A DNA stretch of 64,000 nt from Flavobacterium sp. 90 (GCF_004339525.1 NZ_SMGE01000001.1:4402001-4466000), one strand, 5' to 3'; numbered from the stretch's first letter, positions 47,661 through 56,536 are shown. Notes: a model not told the origin generated them from the letters alone. Translations and numbers: made by a program.

Positions 47661-49976
47661 ATGAAAATACTTTATCTGACATTAAGCTTAGCGACAATAG
47701 CTTGTGTTAATATAAACGCCCAGCAAATCTCAGACAAGAATGAGATTGTTGCGAAACATGAACTTAATTTCAAGGAACTCTCTACAACTTGGGATGAAGG
47801 TATTCCGCTGGGAAATGGAACAATCGGCGCCTTAGTATGGCAAAAAGGTAATAATCTACACATGTCCTTAGATCGCGCTGATTTATGGGATATGCGACCA
47901 ATGAAAGATTTGCACCGTAAAGAGTTTAGTTACAAATGGGTGCAAGGACAAGTGCAGAAGAATGATTATGGCATTGTACAAAAATATTTTGATGAACCTT
48001 ATGATACAGAACCCGCTCCAAGCAAAATACCCGGAGGTGCATTAGAATTTGAAATTCAAAATTGGGGATCGATTTCTAATGTGAATCTTTCGATTGAAGC
48101 TGCAGTATGTGAAGTAAAATGGGAAAACGGAACTGTTTTAAAAACATTTGTTCATGCTTTAAAACCCGTTGGATGGTTTCGTTTTGAGAATTTAAAAAAA
48201 GGATTTATCCCTCATTTGGTGCCTCCTAGATATCAGGGAGAAGTAAAAGTATCAGGTGATCCCGTAGGTGGCGATGATTTAGCCCGTCTGGGATATAAAC
48301 AAGGAAAAGTAACCGAAAAAGGCAATACCATATCATACGAACAAGAAGGTTGGGGAGGATTTAAGTATCAGATTAGTGTGAGTTGGAAGAAAATAAATGA
48401 CACAACTATTGAAGGTGTTTGGAGCATTACGTCTCAATATCCCAACAAAAAAATAAACAATGTTGCAGAAAATGTTGTCAAAAAAACATTAGAAGAGGGA
48501 TATAATAAAGATTTGGCAAGTCATATTTTGTGGTGGAAAAAATTCTGGAACCAATCCAGTATTCAGGTACCGGATGCTTTATTAGAAAAACAATGGTATT
48601 TGGAACAATATAAATTTGGTTCTGCAGCCAGAAGAGGAGCTCCGCCTATTTCTTTGCAAGCTGTCTGGACTGCAGATAATGGACGTTTACCGCCTTGGAA
48701 AGGCGATTATCATCATGATCTAAATACACAATTAAGTTATTGGCCTTCGTACAGTGGCAATCACATGGAGGAAGCGATGGGATATATCGATCATCTTGAG
48801 GAAAATAAAGCTAATTATAAACGCTATACCAAAATGTATTTTGCCAATGATGGTCTCGCCGTACCGGGTGTTACAACACTTGATGGTACAGAAATGGGAG
48901 GTTGGATTCAGTATTCTTTTTCGCCTACCGTATCGGCCTGGTTGAGTCAGCATTATTATTTGCAATGGCGCTATAGCATGGATCGCAAATTTTTGAAAGA
49001 AAAAGCATATCCATGGATAAAAGATGTTGCCAGACATTTAGAACAAATTACAATAAAAGACGAAAAAGGCTTTAGAAAATTGCCGATTAGTTCAAGTCCT
49101 GAAATGAATGATAATGATATTAGTGCCTGGTTTAGCCAAAGTTCGAATTATGATTTGGCATTAATGACTTTCACTTTTAAAACAGCAGCAGAATTGGCAA
49201 ATGAACTAGGATTGAAGCAAGAAGCAAATCATTGGAAACAAATATTAAATGAATTTCCTGATTTTGCGCGTACGGCAAATAATGAAATGATGGTTACACC
49301 AACAATGCCCTACACGGAATCTCACAGACATTTTTCGCATTTGATGGCAATTCATCCGCTTGGTCTGATTAAATGGGAAGATGGTGAAAAATCGCAAGCA
49401 ACTATTAAAAACACGATTAGTCTGGTAGATAAAATTGGACCGGATTACTGGTGTGGATATTCTTATTCCTGGATGGCAAATCTTAAAGCCAGAGCAAAAG
49501 ATGGAGAAGGCGCTACCAAAGATTTAGAAATTTTTGCTAAAGCATTTTGTCTTAAAAATAGTTTTCATGCAAATGGAGATCAGACAAAATCCGGTTATTC
49601 AAAATTTCAGTATCGTCCATTTACATTGGAAGGAAACTTTGCGTTTGCAGCCGGTTTACAGGAAATGTTATTACAAAGTTATGCCGGTTTTATAGAAATC
49701 ATGCCCGCCGTACCAGTTATGTGGAAAGATATTTCTTTTAATACATTGAGAGCAGAAGGCGCATTTCTGGTTAGTGCTTCAAAGAAAGATGGAATTATAA
49801 CAGAAATTAAAATCGTAGCAGAGCAAGGAGGAATAACCAAATTAAAATTACCCTTTAAAAACTGGAAAGTTGAGTCAAGTCATCTTGCAAAAACAAAACA
49901 GGTTTCAGAGGAATTTGTAGAACTGGAATTTGATAAAGAAGGCTGGATTATTTTAAAAAATAAAGAGACAAAATAA
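47661..49976 (+). CDS. GH95-like glycoside hydrolase, divergent alpha-L-fucosidase family member
   Basis: A 771-residue exported enzyme (signal peptide ends INAQ). Layout fits GH95: N-terminal beta domain (EGIPLGNGTIGALVW, LHMSLDRADLWD), an (alpha/alpha)6 barrel (SLQAVWTADN, HHDLNTQLSYWPS, HRHFSHLMAIHP) and a C-terminal beta domain. Residues aligning with known GH95 catalytic positions appear as Asn355, Glu481 and, where an Asp is expected in the DGNFG motif, Glu657 (LEGNFAF). GH95 enzymes are inverting alpha-1,2-fucosidases or alpha-L-galactosidases; this divergent member may have other specificity. Its 3' end is partly duplicated 119 bp downstream. Confidence 0.75.
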   Translation: MKILYLTLSLATIACVNINAQQISDKNEIVAKHELNFKELSTTWDEGIPLGNGTIGALVWQKGNNLHMSLDRADLWDMRPMKDLHRKEFSYKWVQGQVQKNDYGIVQKYFDEPYDTEPAPSKIPGGALEFEIQNWGSISNVNLSIEAAVCEVKWENGTVLKTFVHALKPVGWFRFENLKKGFIPHLVPPRYQGEVKVSGDPVGGDDLARLGYKQGKVTEKGNTISYEQEGWGGFKYQISVSWKKINDTTIEGVWSITSQYPNKKINNVAENVVKKTLEEGYNKDLASHILWWKKFWNQSSIQVPDALLEKQWYLEQYKFGSAARRGAPPISLQAVWTADNGRLPPWKGDYHHDLNTQLSYWPSYSGNHMEEAMGYIDHLEENKANYKRYTKMYFANDGLAVPGVTTLDGTEMGGWIQYSFSPTVSAWLSQHYYLQWRYSMDRKFLKEKAYPWIKDVARHLEQITIKDEKGFRKLPISSSPEMNDNDISAWFSQSSNYDLALMTFTFKTAAELANELGLKQEANHWKQILNEFPDFARTANNEMMVTPTMPYTESHRHFSHLMAIHPLGLIKWEDGEKSQATIKNTISLVDKIGPDYWCGYSYSWMANLKARAKDGEGATKDLEIFAKAFCLKNSFHANGDQTKSGYSKFQYRPFTLEGNFAFAAGLQEMLLQSYAGFIEIMPAVPVMWKDISFNTLRAEGAFLVSASKKDGIITEIKIVAEQGGITKLKLPFKNWKVESSHLAKTKQVSEEFVELEFDKEGWIILKNKETK

Positions 49977-50050
49977 GAATGCTAATCAAGATTTGAAAGT
50001 CTATAATTTGTGCCATCAGGCACTAAGTATTGTCGGAAAACAGGAATATT
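49932..50050. repeat. 119-bp tandem duplication unit spanning the GH95 gene end
   Basis: Positions 49932 onward repeat at 50051 onward with a 119 bp offset and only a few substitutions. The unit contains the last 14 codons of the GH95 gene, its stop, a ~33 bp tail and the first arm of the palindromic element. In this first unit the element is truncated after ~40 bp (50010-50050) and its interior reads in reverse orientation compared with copy D. Confidence 0.9.
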
Positions 50051-50095
50051 GATAAAGAAGGCTGGATTGTTTTAAAAAATAAAGAGAAAAAATAA
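50051..50095 (+). pseudogene. Duplicated 3' tail of the GH95-like gene
   Basis: Fourteen codons plus stop (DKEGWIVLKNKEKK) copy the end of the GH95-like protein (DKEGWIILKNKETK). There is no start codon; it is a remnant created by the 119 bp duplication and lies directly before element copy D. Confidence 0.9.
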
Positions 50096-50128
50096 GAATG
50101 CCAATCAAGATTTGAAAGTCTATAATTT

Positions 50129-50282
50129 GTGCCGTTAGGCACTAAGTATTGGTAGTCCTAATAGATTCAAAATTCATTGGCGTGCCGTAGGTACGCAACA
50201 AAACGATAACTATTGCGTACCTACGGCACGCTAAATCTATAACGATTCCTGTTTTCTACCAATATTTAGTGCCAAACGGCAC
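50129..50282. repeat. Palindromic intergenic element, copy D
   Basis: A 154 bp copy with near-perfect inner stem (gcgtgccgtaggtacgcaa and complement) and outer arms starting gtgccgttaggcactaagta. It is in the same orientation as copies A and B and ends 37 bp before the GH20 start codon, so it may lie in that gene's leader or promoter. Confidence 0.88.
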
Positions 50283-50319
50283 ATTTTAACCTTTGATTCG
50301 CATTAATAACAATAATAAT

Positions 50320-52704
50320 ATGAGTTACAAATTTTATACGGGAGTTGTTTTTTCTTTGTTGATTTCAATGCAGGCATTAGCACAATCCAAAATGATTAAA
50401 TCAGACTCGATTTATCTGGTAGAAAAAATAATAGTGGAACCTTTTATTTCAAAAGAGACTTCAACTTATAAAATGCCGGTTAGTCCTGAAGGATATGAAT
50501 TGAAACTAATAGGATCTGATAATCTTTCGGTAATAACCAAGTCGGGAATTATTTTCAGACCGTTACAAAATACTACAGTTAATTTGTTGTTTAAAGCAAG
50601 TAAAAAAAGTGATGGTTCGGCTATTGAGATTCCTTATTCAATAAAAGTAGAAGGGACTTACAAAGATCAGGGAAAGAATGCGAAACCCTTTGTGATTCCT
50701 TCATTACGCGAGTGGCATGGAGACGAAGATAATTTTGTATTGACAACTAAGTCAAGAATTGTGTTGGATGCAAAATATGCAGATGTACTTAAACAAGCGG
50801 TAAATATTTTTCAAAATGATTTAGTTGAACTTTGCAAAATCAAGCCAACTATTGTTTCGGGAACTCCAAAAGCCGGCGATATTTTTATTTCTTTAAATGG
50901 CAATAAAGAAGAATTAGGATCAGAAGGTTATTCTCTTTCGATAAAAGATTATGTTTCGATCAATGCAGCCGAATATAAAGGAGCTTTTTGGGCAACGCGT
51001 ACTATTTTGCAACTATTAGAAAGAGATCCAAAGCATTGTTTTTTGCCTAGGGGAATTTCCAGGGATTATCCTAAATATGAAGTAAGAGGATTTTTACTGG
51101 ATGTTGGAAGAAAGTACTTCAAAATTGAATTTTTGCGTGATTATGTAAAGATGATGTCTTATTACAAAATGAGTGATTTTCAGTTGCATCTTAGCGATAA
51201 TGGTTTTGTAAAACAGTTCGACAATAATTGGGACAATACTTATAGCGGATTTCGATTAGAAAACGAAAGATATCCGCAATTACCTACCAAAGGAGAATTT
51301 TATACCAAAAAAGAGTTTGTTGATTTGCAAATACTTGCTGAGAATTATGCTGTGAATATTATTCCTGAGATTGATGTTCCTGCTCATTCTTTGGCTATTT
51401 CAAAAGCATTTCCACAAATTGCAAGTAGAGAATTTGGAAAAGACCATCTGGACATTAAAAATCCGGAAACTTATACAATCGTAGAAAATATATTTAAAGA
51501 ATATTTAGAAGGAGAAAATCCGGTTTTTCGTTTTAAAGAAGTACATATCGGAACTGACGAATATGACAAAAAAGAAGCAGAACCTTTTAGAAAGTTCACA
51601 GATCATTTTATAAAATACGTACAAACTTTTGGCAAAGAAGTCAGGGTTTGGGGCGCTTTAACTCATGCACAAGGAATTACTCCGGTGACCTCAAAAGGAG
51701 TTACGATGAATGCGTGGTACAACGGTTATGCTGATCCTTTCAAAATGAAAGAATTGGGTTATCCTTTAATCAGTACGCCAGATGGTTTGCTTTATATTGT
51801 GCCTGCTGCGGGTTATTATTATGATTATTTAGACCTGAAATATTTATATGATAAATGGGAACCGGTTGTTATTGGAGATGCCGTTTTCAAAATGGGAGAT
51901 CCTTTTGTAAGAGGCGGAATGTTTGCGGTATGGAATGATGTTCCAAAAAACGGAATCACCGCTCAGGATGTAACAGACAGAGTATTTCCGGCACTTCAGG
52001 TATTGAGTGAGAAAATGTGGAGTGGCGTTGATATCGCAGTAGATTTTAATGAGTTTTCGGGCAAAGCCAAAGATATAAACGAAGGTCCCGGGCTTAATTT
52101 GAGAGGGAAAATTTCTGCTAAGGATTCTTTAGTTTTAAATTGTAAAATGAAAGGTGATGATAAAGAAATAAAGAAACTACAGCATGCGAATTACGTACTT
52201 GACGGAAACAGAAAAGTATTAAATTTTAAAAATAGTAAAAGTTCTGCGAAACTTCCGTATAACGAAATTGGATATAATTATACCGTTAGTTTTAAAATAA
52301 ATCCTTCTCAAAATAATGCTGCCAATGCAGTACTTTTTGAATCAAATCATGCTATTGTAAAGTTAAAACAAGGAAATACGTCAAATCTTGGTTTTTCTCA
52401 CGAAGGAAAAGATTATGATTTTGGTGTTGCTATTCCGGAAAATAAATGGACAAGTATTGCTATAAGCGGAGATAATAACTCAACGACTTTATATCTAAAC
52501 GGAGAATTGGTTAAAAAACTCACAAGAGAAAAAATTCCAACCGGGTATCAAAAAGACTCGATTTGGGTGATGAAAACCTTATTTTTTCCTCTCGATAAAA
52601 TTGGAGGCGGCAACAATTCTTTTATCGGAAAAATCAAAGATTTGAAAGTATTCAATCAGATTTTATCAGAAAAACAAATTCAAGCCATAAAGGAAGAAGA
52701 ATAA
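50320..52704 (+). CDS. GH20 hexosaminidase with C-terminal LamG-like domain
   Basis: A 794-residue exported enzyme. The ATG at 50320 gives a clean signal peptide (MSYKFYTGVV to ALAQ); an upstream TTG at 50293 is unlikely. Domains: beta-rich N-terminus (~20-120), GH20b-like domain (~125-235), GH20 barrel (~245-590) with YEVRGFLLDVGRKYF, FQLHLSDNGF, EIDVPAHS and the catalytic pair Asp413-Glu414 in HIGTDEYD, then a concanavalin/LamG-like domain (~650-794; TVSFKINPSQNN, TLYLNGELV, GKIKDLKVFN). The barrel is distant from the GH20 at 31806, closer to lacto-N-biosidase-like forms, so its product may differ. It ends at the terminator 52737-52769. Confidence 0.9.
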   Translation: MSYKFYTGVVFSLLISMQALAQSKMIKSDSIYLVEKIIVEPFISKETSTYKMPVSPEGYELKLIGSDNLSVITKSGIIFRPLQNTTVNLLFKASKKSDGSAIEIPYSIKVEGTYKDQGKNAKPFVIPSLREWHGDEDNFVLTTKSRIVLDAKYADVLKQAVNIFQNDLVELCKIKPTIVSGTPKAGDIFISLNGNKEELGSEGYSLSIKDYVSINAAEYKGAFWATRTILQLLERDPKHCFLPRGISRDYPKYEVRGFLLDVGRKYFKIEFLRDYVKMMSYYKMSDFQLHLSDNGFVKQFDNNWDNTYSGFRLENERYPQLPTKGEFYTKKEFVDLQILAENYAVNIIPEIDVPAHSLAISKAFPQIASREFGKDHLDIKNPETYTIVENIFKEYLEGENPVFRFKEVHIGTDEYDKKEAEPFRKFTDHFIKYVQTFGKEVRVWGALTHAQGITPVTSKGVTMNAWYNGYADPFKMKELGYPLISTPDGLLYIVPAAGYYYDYLDLKYLYDKWEPVVIGDAVFKMGDPFVRGGMFAVWNDVPKNGITAQDVTDRVFPALQVLSEKMWSGVDIAVDFNEFSGKAKDINEGPGLNLRGKISAKDSLVLNCKMKGDDKEIKKLQHANYVLDGNRKVLNFKNSKSSAKLPYNEIGYNYTVSFKINPSQNNAANAVLFESNHAIVKLKQGNTSNLGFSHEGKDYDFGVAIPENKWTSIAISGDNNSTTLYLNGELVKKLTREKIPTGYQKDSIWVMKTLFFPLDKIGGGNNSFIGKIKDLKVFNQILSEKQIQAIKEEE

Positions 52705-52736
52705 AAGAATAAGGAGATAGTTTGAATTTTGAGTAT

Positions 52737-52769
52737 AAAAAAAGTCCTAATGAAAATTAGGACTTTTTT
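52737..52769 (+). terminator. Terminator after the second GH20 gene
   Basis: AAAAAAGTCCTAAT and ATTAGGACTTTTTT form a perfect stem with a gaaa loop. It marks the end of the glycan region. Confidence 0.93.
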
Positions 52770-52978
52770 GCAGAGAGTACGATTCGAATCTTAAGCTTGA
52801 AACCTGCTTATTTCCTGTGTTTTTGTCAATTTTTTTAACCACAGTGCCACGATCTTGCCACGAAACTAAAAACAACAATATTTAAGATGAAAAAAAACTT
52901 AACTTGTTTAAAATGAATCTTGTTTTTTTTTGAAAAGTGAAATTAAGCACAAACAGAAAATAATTTAATTTACTATTT

Positions 52979-53653
52979 TTATAACAAGCCCAATTTTTTA
53001 GCTTTCTCAATTAAATCCTTATCGCTTCCCTTTCCCAGTAAAAGCTGGTCTTTGATGTTTGCTTTTCTTTTTTCTATAGCGCTCATAGAGAGAGGGATAT
53101 ATTCAGGAAGATTAACAGTTTTAACTCCTTGAGAAATTAGGGTTAAAATTTGATTATCGTGGTTATCCCAATTTATATTTCTTTTAAATAATTCTCTTTG
53201 AGATTCTATTATGGTATTACTTCGGAAGATATCGCCTTCAAGAATTTTTTTGCAAATAATAGGAAACAATTCAAAGTTAATGTCGCTTTTTGATATGAAA
53301 CCTTCAGGTTTTATCCCTTTAATAATTTTGTCCACCGTTAAAGGTTCACTGTGCATTGTAAGCAATACGATTTTGCAATTTGGAAACTTTTCTCTAATAA
53401 GTAATGCCAAATCGATACCGTTAAAAATATTGTGCTCTTTATAAGGAGGAAGGTTGATGTCTAGTAATGCAAAATCAATTTTTGCGTTTTTTTTTTGTTG
53501 AAAATTTATTTTGTTGTATGCATCTTCACAATTATAGCTTTTAATGAAACTTGGTTCGTTTTTTTGAAAATCGGTGTAGGATAAGAGATTTATATAACTA
53601 TCGACTGTCATAGGGTGATCATCGACTATCAAAACAGTAAGAGACATATTCAT
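52979..53653 (-). CDS. Response regulator with LuxR/NarL-like DNA-binding domain
   Basis: A 224-residue protein: receiver domain with acidic pair Asp11-Asp12, phospho-acceptor Asp65 (ALLDINLPP), Thr in VLLTMHSE and Lys in GFISKSD; then a LuxR-like C-terminal HTH (about residues 155-215; QILTLISQGVKTVNLPEYIPLSMSAIEKRKANI), somewhat degenerate. It is transcribed away from a small lipoprotein and a HisKA_3-type kinase, the type that usually pairs with NarL/LuxR regulators, so the kinase at 54146 is the likely partner. An inverted repeat lies in its promoter. Confidence 0.9.
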   Translation of the reverse strand: MNMSLTVLIVDDHPMTVDSYINLLSYTDFQKNEPSFIKSYNCEDAYNKINFQQKKNAKIDFALLDINLPPYKEHNIFNGIDLALLIREKFPNCKIVLLTMHSEPLTVDKIIKGIKPEGFISKSDINFELFPIICKKILEGDIFRSNTIIESQRELFKRNINWDNHDNQILTLISQGVKTVNLPEYIPLSMSAIEKRKANIKDQLLLGKGSDKDLIEKAKKLGLL

Positions 53654-53670
53654 TTTTATACAATTTCACA

Positions 53671-53707
53671 CAAAATTAATTAAATTTTACGGTTATTCCG
53701 TAAAATT
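53671..53707. promoter_or_regulatory. Inverted repeat and promoter between response regulator and lipoprotein genes
   Basis: AATTTTACGG (53683-53692) and CCGTAAAATT (53698-53707) form a perfect inverted repeat with a 5 bp spacer. On the minus strand TAATTTTG (53678-53671) matches the Bacteroidota -7 box, and the inverted repeat sits where the -33 box would be. This suggests control of the regulator's own gene by a dimeric DNA-binding protein, possibly itself. The half-site core CCGTAA also occurs upstream of the NRPS gene. Confidence 0.5.
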
Positions 53708-53757
53708 GTAGGAAATGATTGCTCTTTATTTGTTAGATATATTAAAATTAAATTTTT

Positions 53758-54039
53758 ATGAAAAACAAAATATTTATTGCAGGGCTTATTTTTATTTCAT
53801 TATTTATGTACTCATGTTCAAATGATGATGAGTTTGGAGTACCAGATAGTAAAAATAATAATTTTAAAATTAAACCAGAAAATAATTTAAAAAATGAAAT
53901 TGAACAAAAAAGAATTGATTCAACGACAATAAATTTTCGCGAAGTAAACGCTATAGAAGGAGATCCAACAAACGGAAATGGTCCGGTGTTAAATGCTGCT
54001 CACGGAGACCCAAGTAATCCAAAGCCACCTAGACCTTAA
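53758..54039 (+). CDS. Small lipoprotein of unknown function
   Basis: A 93-residue protein with a clear lipoprotein signal (KIFIAGLIFISLFMYSCSNDD, Cys20) and a hydrophilic, Asn/Asp/Pro-rich remainder that ends in two similar segments (EGDPTNGNGP and HGDPSNPKPPRP). No family is recognised. It lies between a response regulator gene (divergent) and a sensor kinase gene (same strand) and has its own terminator, so it may be a sensed or regulated envelope component of that system; this is a guess from position. Confidence 0.75.
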   Translation: MKNKIFIAGLIFISLFMYSCSNDDEFGVPDSKNNNFKIKPENNLKNEIEQKRIDSTTINFREVNAIEGDPTNGNGPVLNAAHGDPSNPKPPRP

Positions 54040-54061
54040 CTTCTTATTACCGTAATTATTT

Positions 54062-54101
54062 AAAGAAGACTATGATTATTTGTAATTACATAGTCTTCTT
54101 T
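54062..54101 (+). terminator. Terminator after the small lipoprotein gene
   Basis: AAAGAAGACTATG pairs perfectly with CATAGTCTTCTTT around a 14-base loop. The 5' side overlaps a short stretch, ttaccgtaatt at about 54047-54057, that contains the CCGTAA core. Confidence 0.85.
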
Positions 54102-54145
54102 GTTTCAAAATACTATATTTGAAATTATAAAAAAATAATTACATT

Positions 54146-56155
54146 TTGATTACTCCTACTAAAATTGTTTGTTTGTTTCTGATGTTTTTTCTTTTTTCAT
54201 GCAAAAAACACACCACTGTTTTATTTGACAAAAGTCATATTGATGACTTATCGTTAGATAAAAAAGAAAAATATTTAGATTCAATTGTTGATTTGTTAAA
54301 ATATAAAAAGAATGATTCTGTTATCATAGATTTATATTTAAAGATAGCTTCAGAATATTATTATATCAATAATTCTAAAAAATCTCTAAATGTTAGTTTG
54401 AAATCTTTGCAGTTATCTGAGCAATCAAAAGATAGTATTAGAATGGCAAAGTCATTATATTTTGTGGGTGATTCTTATGAAAACTCCAGAAAAGATAGTG
54501 CTTACTTTTATTATCTGCAAGCTCAAAAAGTATACACAAAAATTCATGACTATGATAATGTTGGTCGAATGTTATTTAATAAAGCCCACGTTTTATTTTA
54601 TGACGGGAATTATATAGAATGTGAAGTTGAAGTTTCGAAAGCATTACAATATTTAAAAAAATCTAAAAATCATTGTTTGATTTATACTTGTAATAACTTA
54701 ATGGGAAATTGTTTAGAGAAATTACTTAATTACGATCAGGCATTACTTTATCATAAATTGGCATTAGATGAAGTAGAAAAAATGAAATTTTATGATAATG
54801 ACAAAAACGAAATAAATAATTATAATGTAACTTCTACTATCAATATTTGCAATTTATATGACTTAAAAGGAGAATTTCCAAAGTCTATAAAAAAATTACA
54901 AAGTTTGCTTTCGGAAGATTTGAAGAAAAATTCACCTCGGTTATATGCTAATGTTTTAAGCAATTTAGCCTATTCAAAGATGAGAAATGGAGACTATAAA
55001 AATGTTGAATCCATGTTTTTCGAATCTTTAAAAATTGTTGAAGGCATTGGAGTAGACTCTGATATCTTGTATAAAAAGATTCGTATAGGAGAATATTTTT
55101 TAACTCAGAATGATACTTTAAAATCAATTCAAAGTTTAAACCAGGCGAATCAACTGGCAATTAAAACAAAAAGCAGTAACGAAGTTTTGACTTCATTAAA
55201 ATTACTCTCTGCAATTGACAAAAAGAATAGTTTATTTTATACCAATCAATACATTAAGGTAAGTGACAGTATTAATGCAGTTCAAAAAAACACACATGAT
55301 AAGTATGCCAGAATTGAATATGAAACTTCAAGAATTGAAGATGAAAATAAAATTTTGACCACGAGTAATTTTTACATTTTAATTGTTTCATTTGGACTGA
55401 TTTTATTATTGGTTGTGTTTTTTGTTATGAGATATTTAAAATACAAAATTAAAGAAGTGCAGTTTTTACAGCAACAGCAAGAAGCTAATGAGGAGATATA
55501 TCTGTTGTTAACTGAGCAACATAAAAAAATAAATATTGCAAAAGAAAATGAGAAAACTAAAATAGCAAAGGAATTGCATGATGGCATAATGAATAAAATT
55601 TATGGTGTCCGAATGAATTTAGGCTTTTTTAATTCTAAGGTAGATGAAGCTATAATTGAAAAAAGGAAAGAGTATATTTTTGAATTACAAAACATTGAGA
55701 ATGAGATTAGAACGATATCGCATGACTTAAGCCGAAGTTCTTTTTTTGACGACAATGATTTTAATGTACTGTTATCAAGTTTAATTGAAAATCAAAAAGA
55801 TATAAGCAGTACTCACTTTAAATATTTGAAGGATGAAAAATTTGAATGGGCTACTATTCAAAATATATATAAGATTAATGTATATCGTATAATTCAAGAG
55901 GCGATTTTGAATATTAATAAATATTCAAATGCAGAAAATTGCGATATAAAAATCCAAAGGAAGGAAGGAAATCTTTTAAAAGTTAGCATTACCGATGACG
56001 GGGATGGATTTGATATTAAAAATAAAAAAAATGGTATTGGATTAAATAATATGAGGGAAAGAGCTAATTCCTTAAATAGTAAATTAAAAATTGAATCAAA
56101 AATAGGGAAAGGGACAAAAATTGAAGTCACATTTAATTTTCAGACACCAACTTAA
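54146..56155 (+). CDS. TPR-containing sensor histidine kinase (HisKA_3 type)
   Basis: A 669-residue kinase. The TTG at 54146 is taken as start because only then is a full lipoprotein-like signal present (KIVCLFLMFFLFSC); the next ATG (54182) would cut it. Residues ~40-390 are helical TPR repeats facing outside, a membrane helix spans ~408-430 (FYILIVSFGLILLLVVFF), then a coiled coil, the HisKA_3 phospho-acceptor His478 in KELHDGI, and an ATPase domain (DDGDGFDI, GIGLNNMRERA, GKGTKIEVTF). This architecture is common for Bacteroidota kinases that pair with LuxR-type regulators, here probably that at 52979-53653. The large NRPS gene follows 619 bp downstream. Confidence 0.9.
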   Translation: MITPTKIVCLFLMFFLFSCKKHTTVLFDKSHIDDLSLDKKEKYLDSIVDLLKYKKNDSVIIDLYLKIASEYYYINNSKKSLNVSLKSLQLSEQSKDSIRMAKSLYFVGDSYENSRKDSAYFYYLQAQKVYTKIHDYDNVGRMLFNKAHVLFYDGNYIECEVEVSKALQYLKKSKNHCLIYTCNNLMGNCLEKLLNYDQALLYHKLALDEVEKMKFYDNDKNEINNYNVTSTINICNLYDLKGEFPKSIKKLQSLLSEDLKKNSPRLYANVLSNLAYSKMRNGDYKNVESMFFESLKIVEGIGVDSDILYKKIRIGEYFLTQNDTLKSIQSLNQANQLAIKTKSSNEVLTSLKLLSAIDKKNSLFYTNQYIKVSDSINAVQKNTHDKYARIEYETSRIEDENKILTTSNFYILIVSFGLILLLVVFFVMRYLKYKIKEVQFLQQQQEANEEIYLLLTEQHKKINIAKENEKTKIAKELHDGIMNKIYGVRMNLGFFNSKVDEAIIEKRKEYIFELQNIENEIRTISHDLSRSSFFDDNDFNVLLSSLIENQKDISSTHFKYLKDEKFEWATIQNIYKINVYRIIQEAILNINKYSNAENCDIKIQRKEGNLLKVSITDDGDGFDIKNKKNGIGLNNMRERANSLNSKLKIESKIGKGTKIEVTFNFQTPT

Positions 56156-56220
56156 CAAGATTATTCAAAAAATGTAGCGTTAAGTTGCGTTTATCTGAAA
56201 TTGATAATGTTTTGGACTTC

Positions 56221-56247
56221 TATTATTATTATTATTATTATTATTAT
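56221..56247. repeat. (TAT)9 trinucleotide microsatellite
   Basis: Nine perfect TAT units lie 65 bp after the kinase stop and ~530 bp before the NRPS start. Such runs can change length by slippage. It is not in a reading frame, so an effect could only be through promoter spacing or transcript structure. Confidence 0.9.
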
Positions 56248-56496
56248 TTCGAAATTTATAAGTTTCAATAAATCTTTCTAATTGATTTCTCATTCGATTT
56301 GAGGTAGAACTTCCATAAAAGCAAATAATTCTCATTATACAATCCCGGTCCATTCTTCATGGAAACAGGATAAAATTGCATAAATAATTATGTGATGTTT
56401 CCCTGTATTTAGCACTTCTTAAAATCAAAAAAACGGTATCTCTTTCTTTCCATAAAATTAATTGGAGTGAATAATTATTGCTTTGCATTCGCAGGT

Positions 56497-56536
56497 AAAA
56501 GTCCGTAATTTTTATATCAAAAGTCCGTAATTTTTA
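56497..56536 (+). promoter_or_regulatory. Direct repeat upstream of NRPS, possible activator site
   Basis: AAAAGTCCGTAATTTTTA occurs twice, at 56497-56514 and 56519-56536, exactly 22 bp apart (two DNA turns). That spacing is expected when two protein subunits bind the same DNA face. The core TCCGTAA is shared with the inverted repeat before the response regulator gene. It lies ~77 bp upstream of a candidate promoter, a usual position for an activator. Confidence 0.5.
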
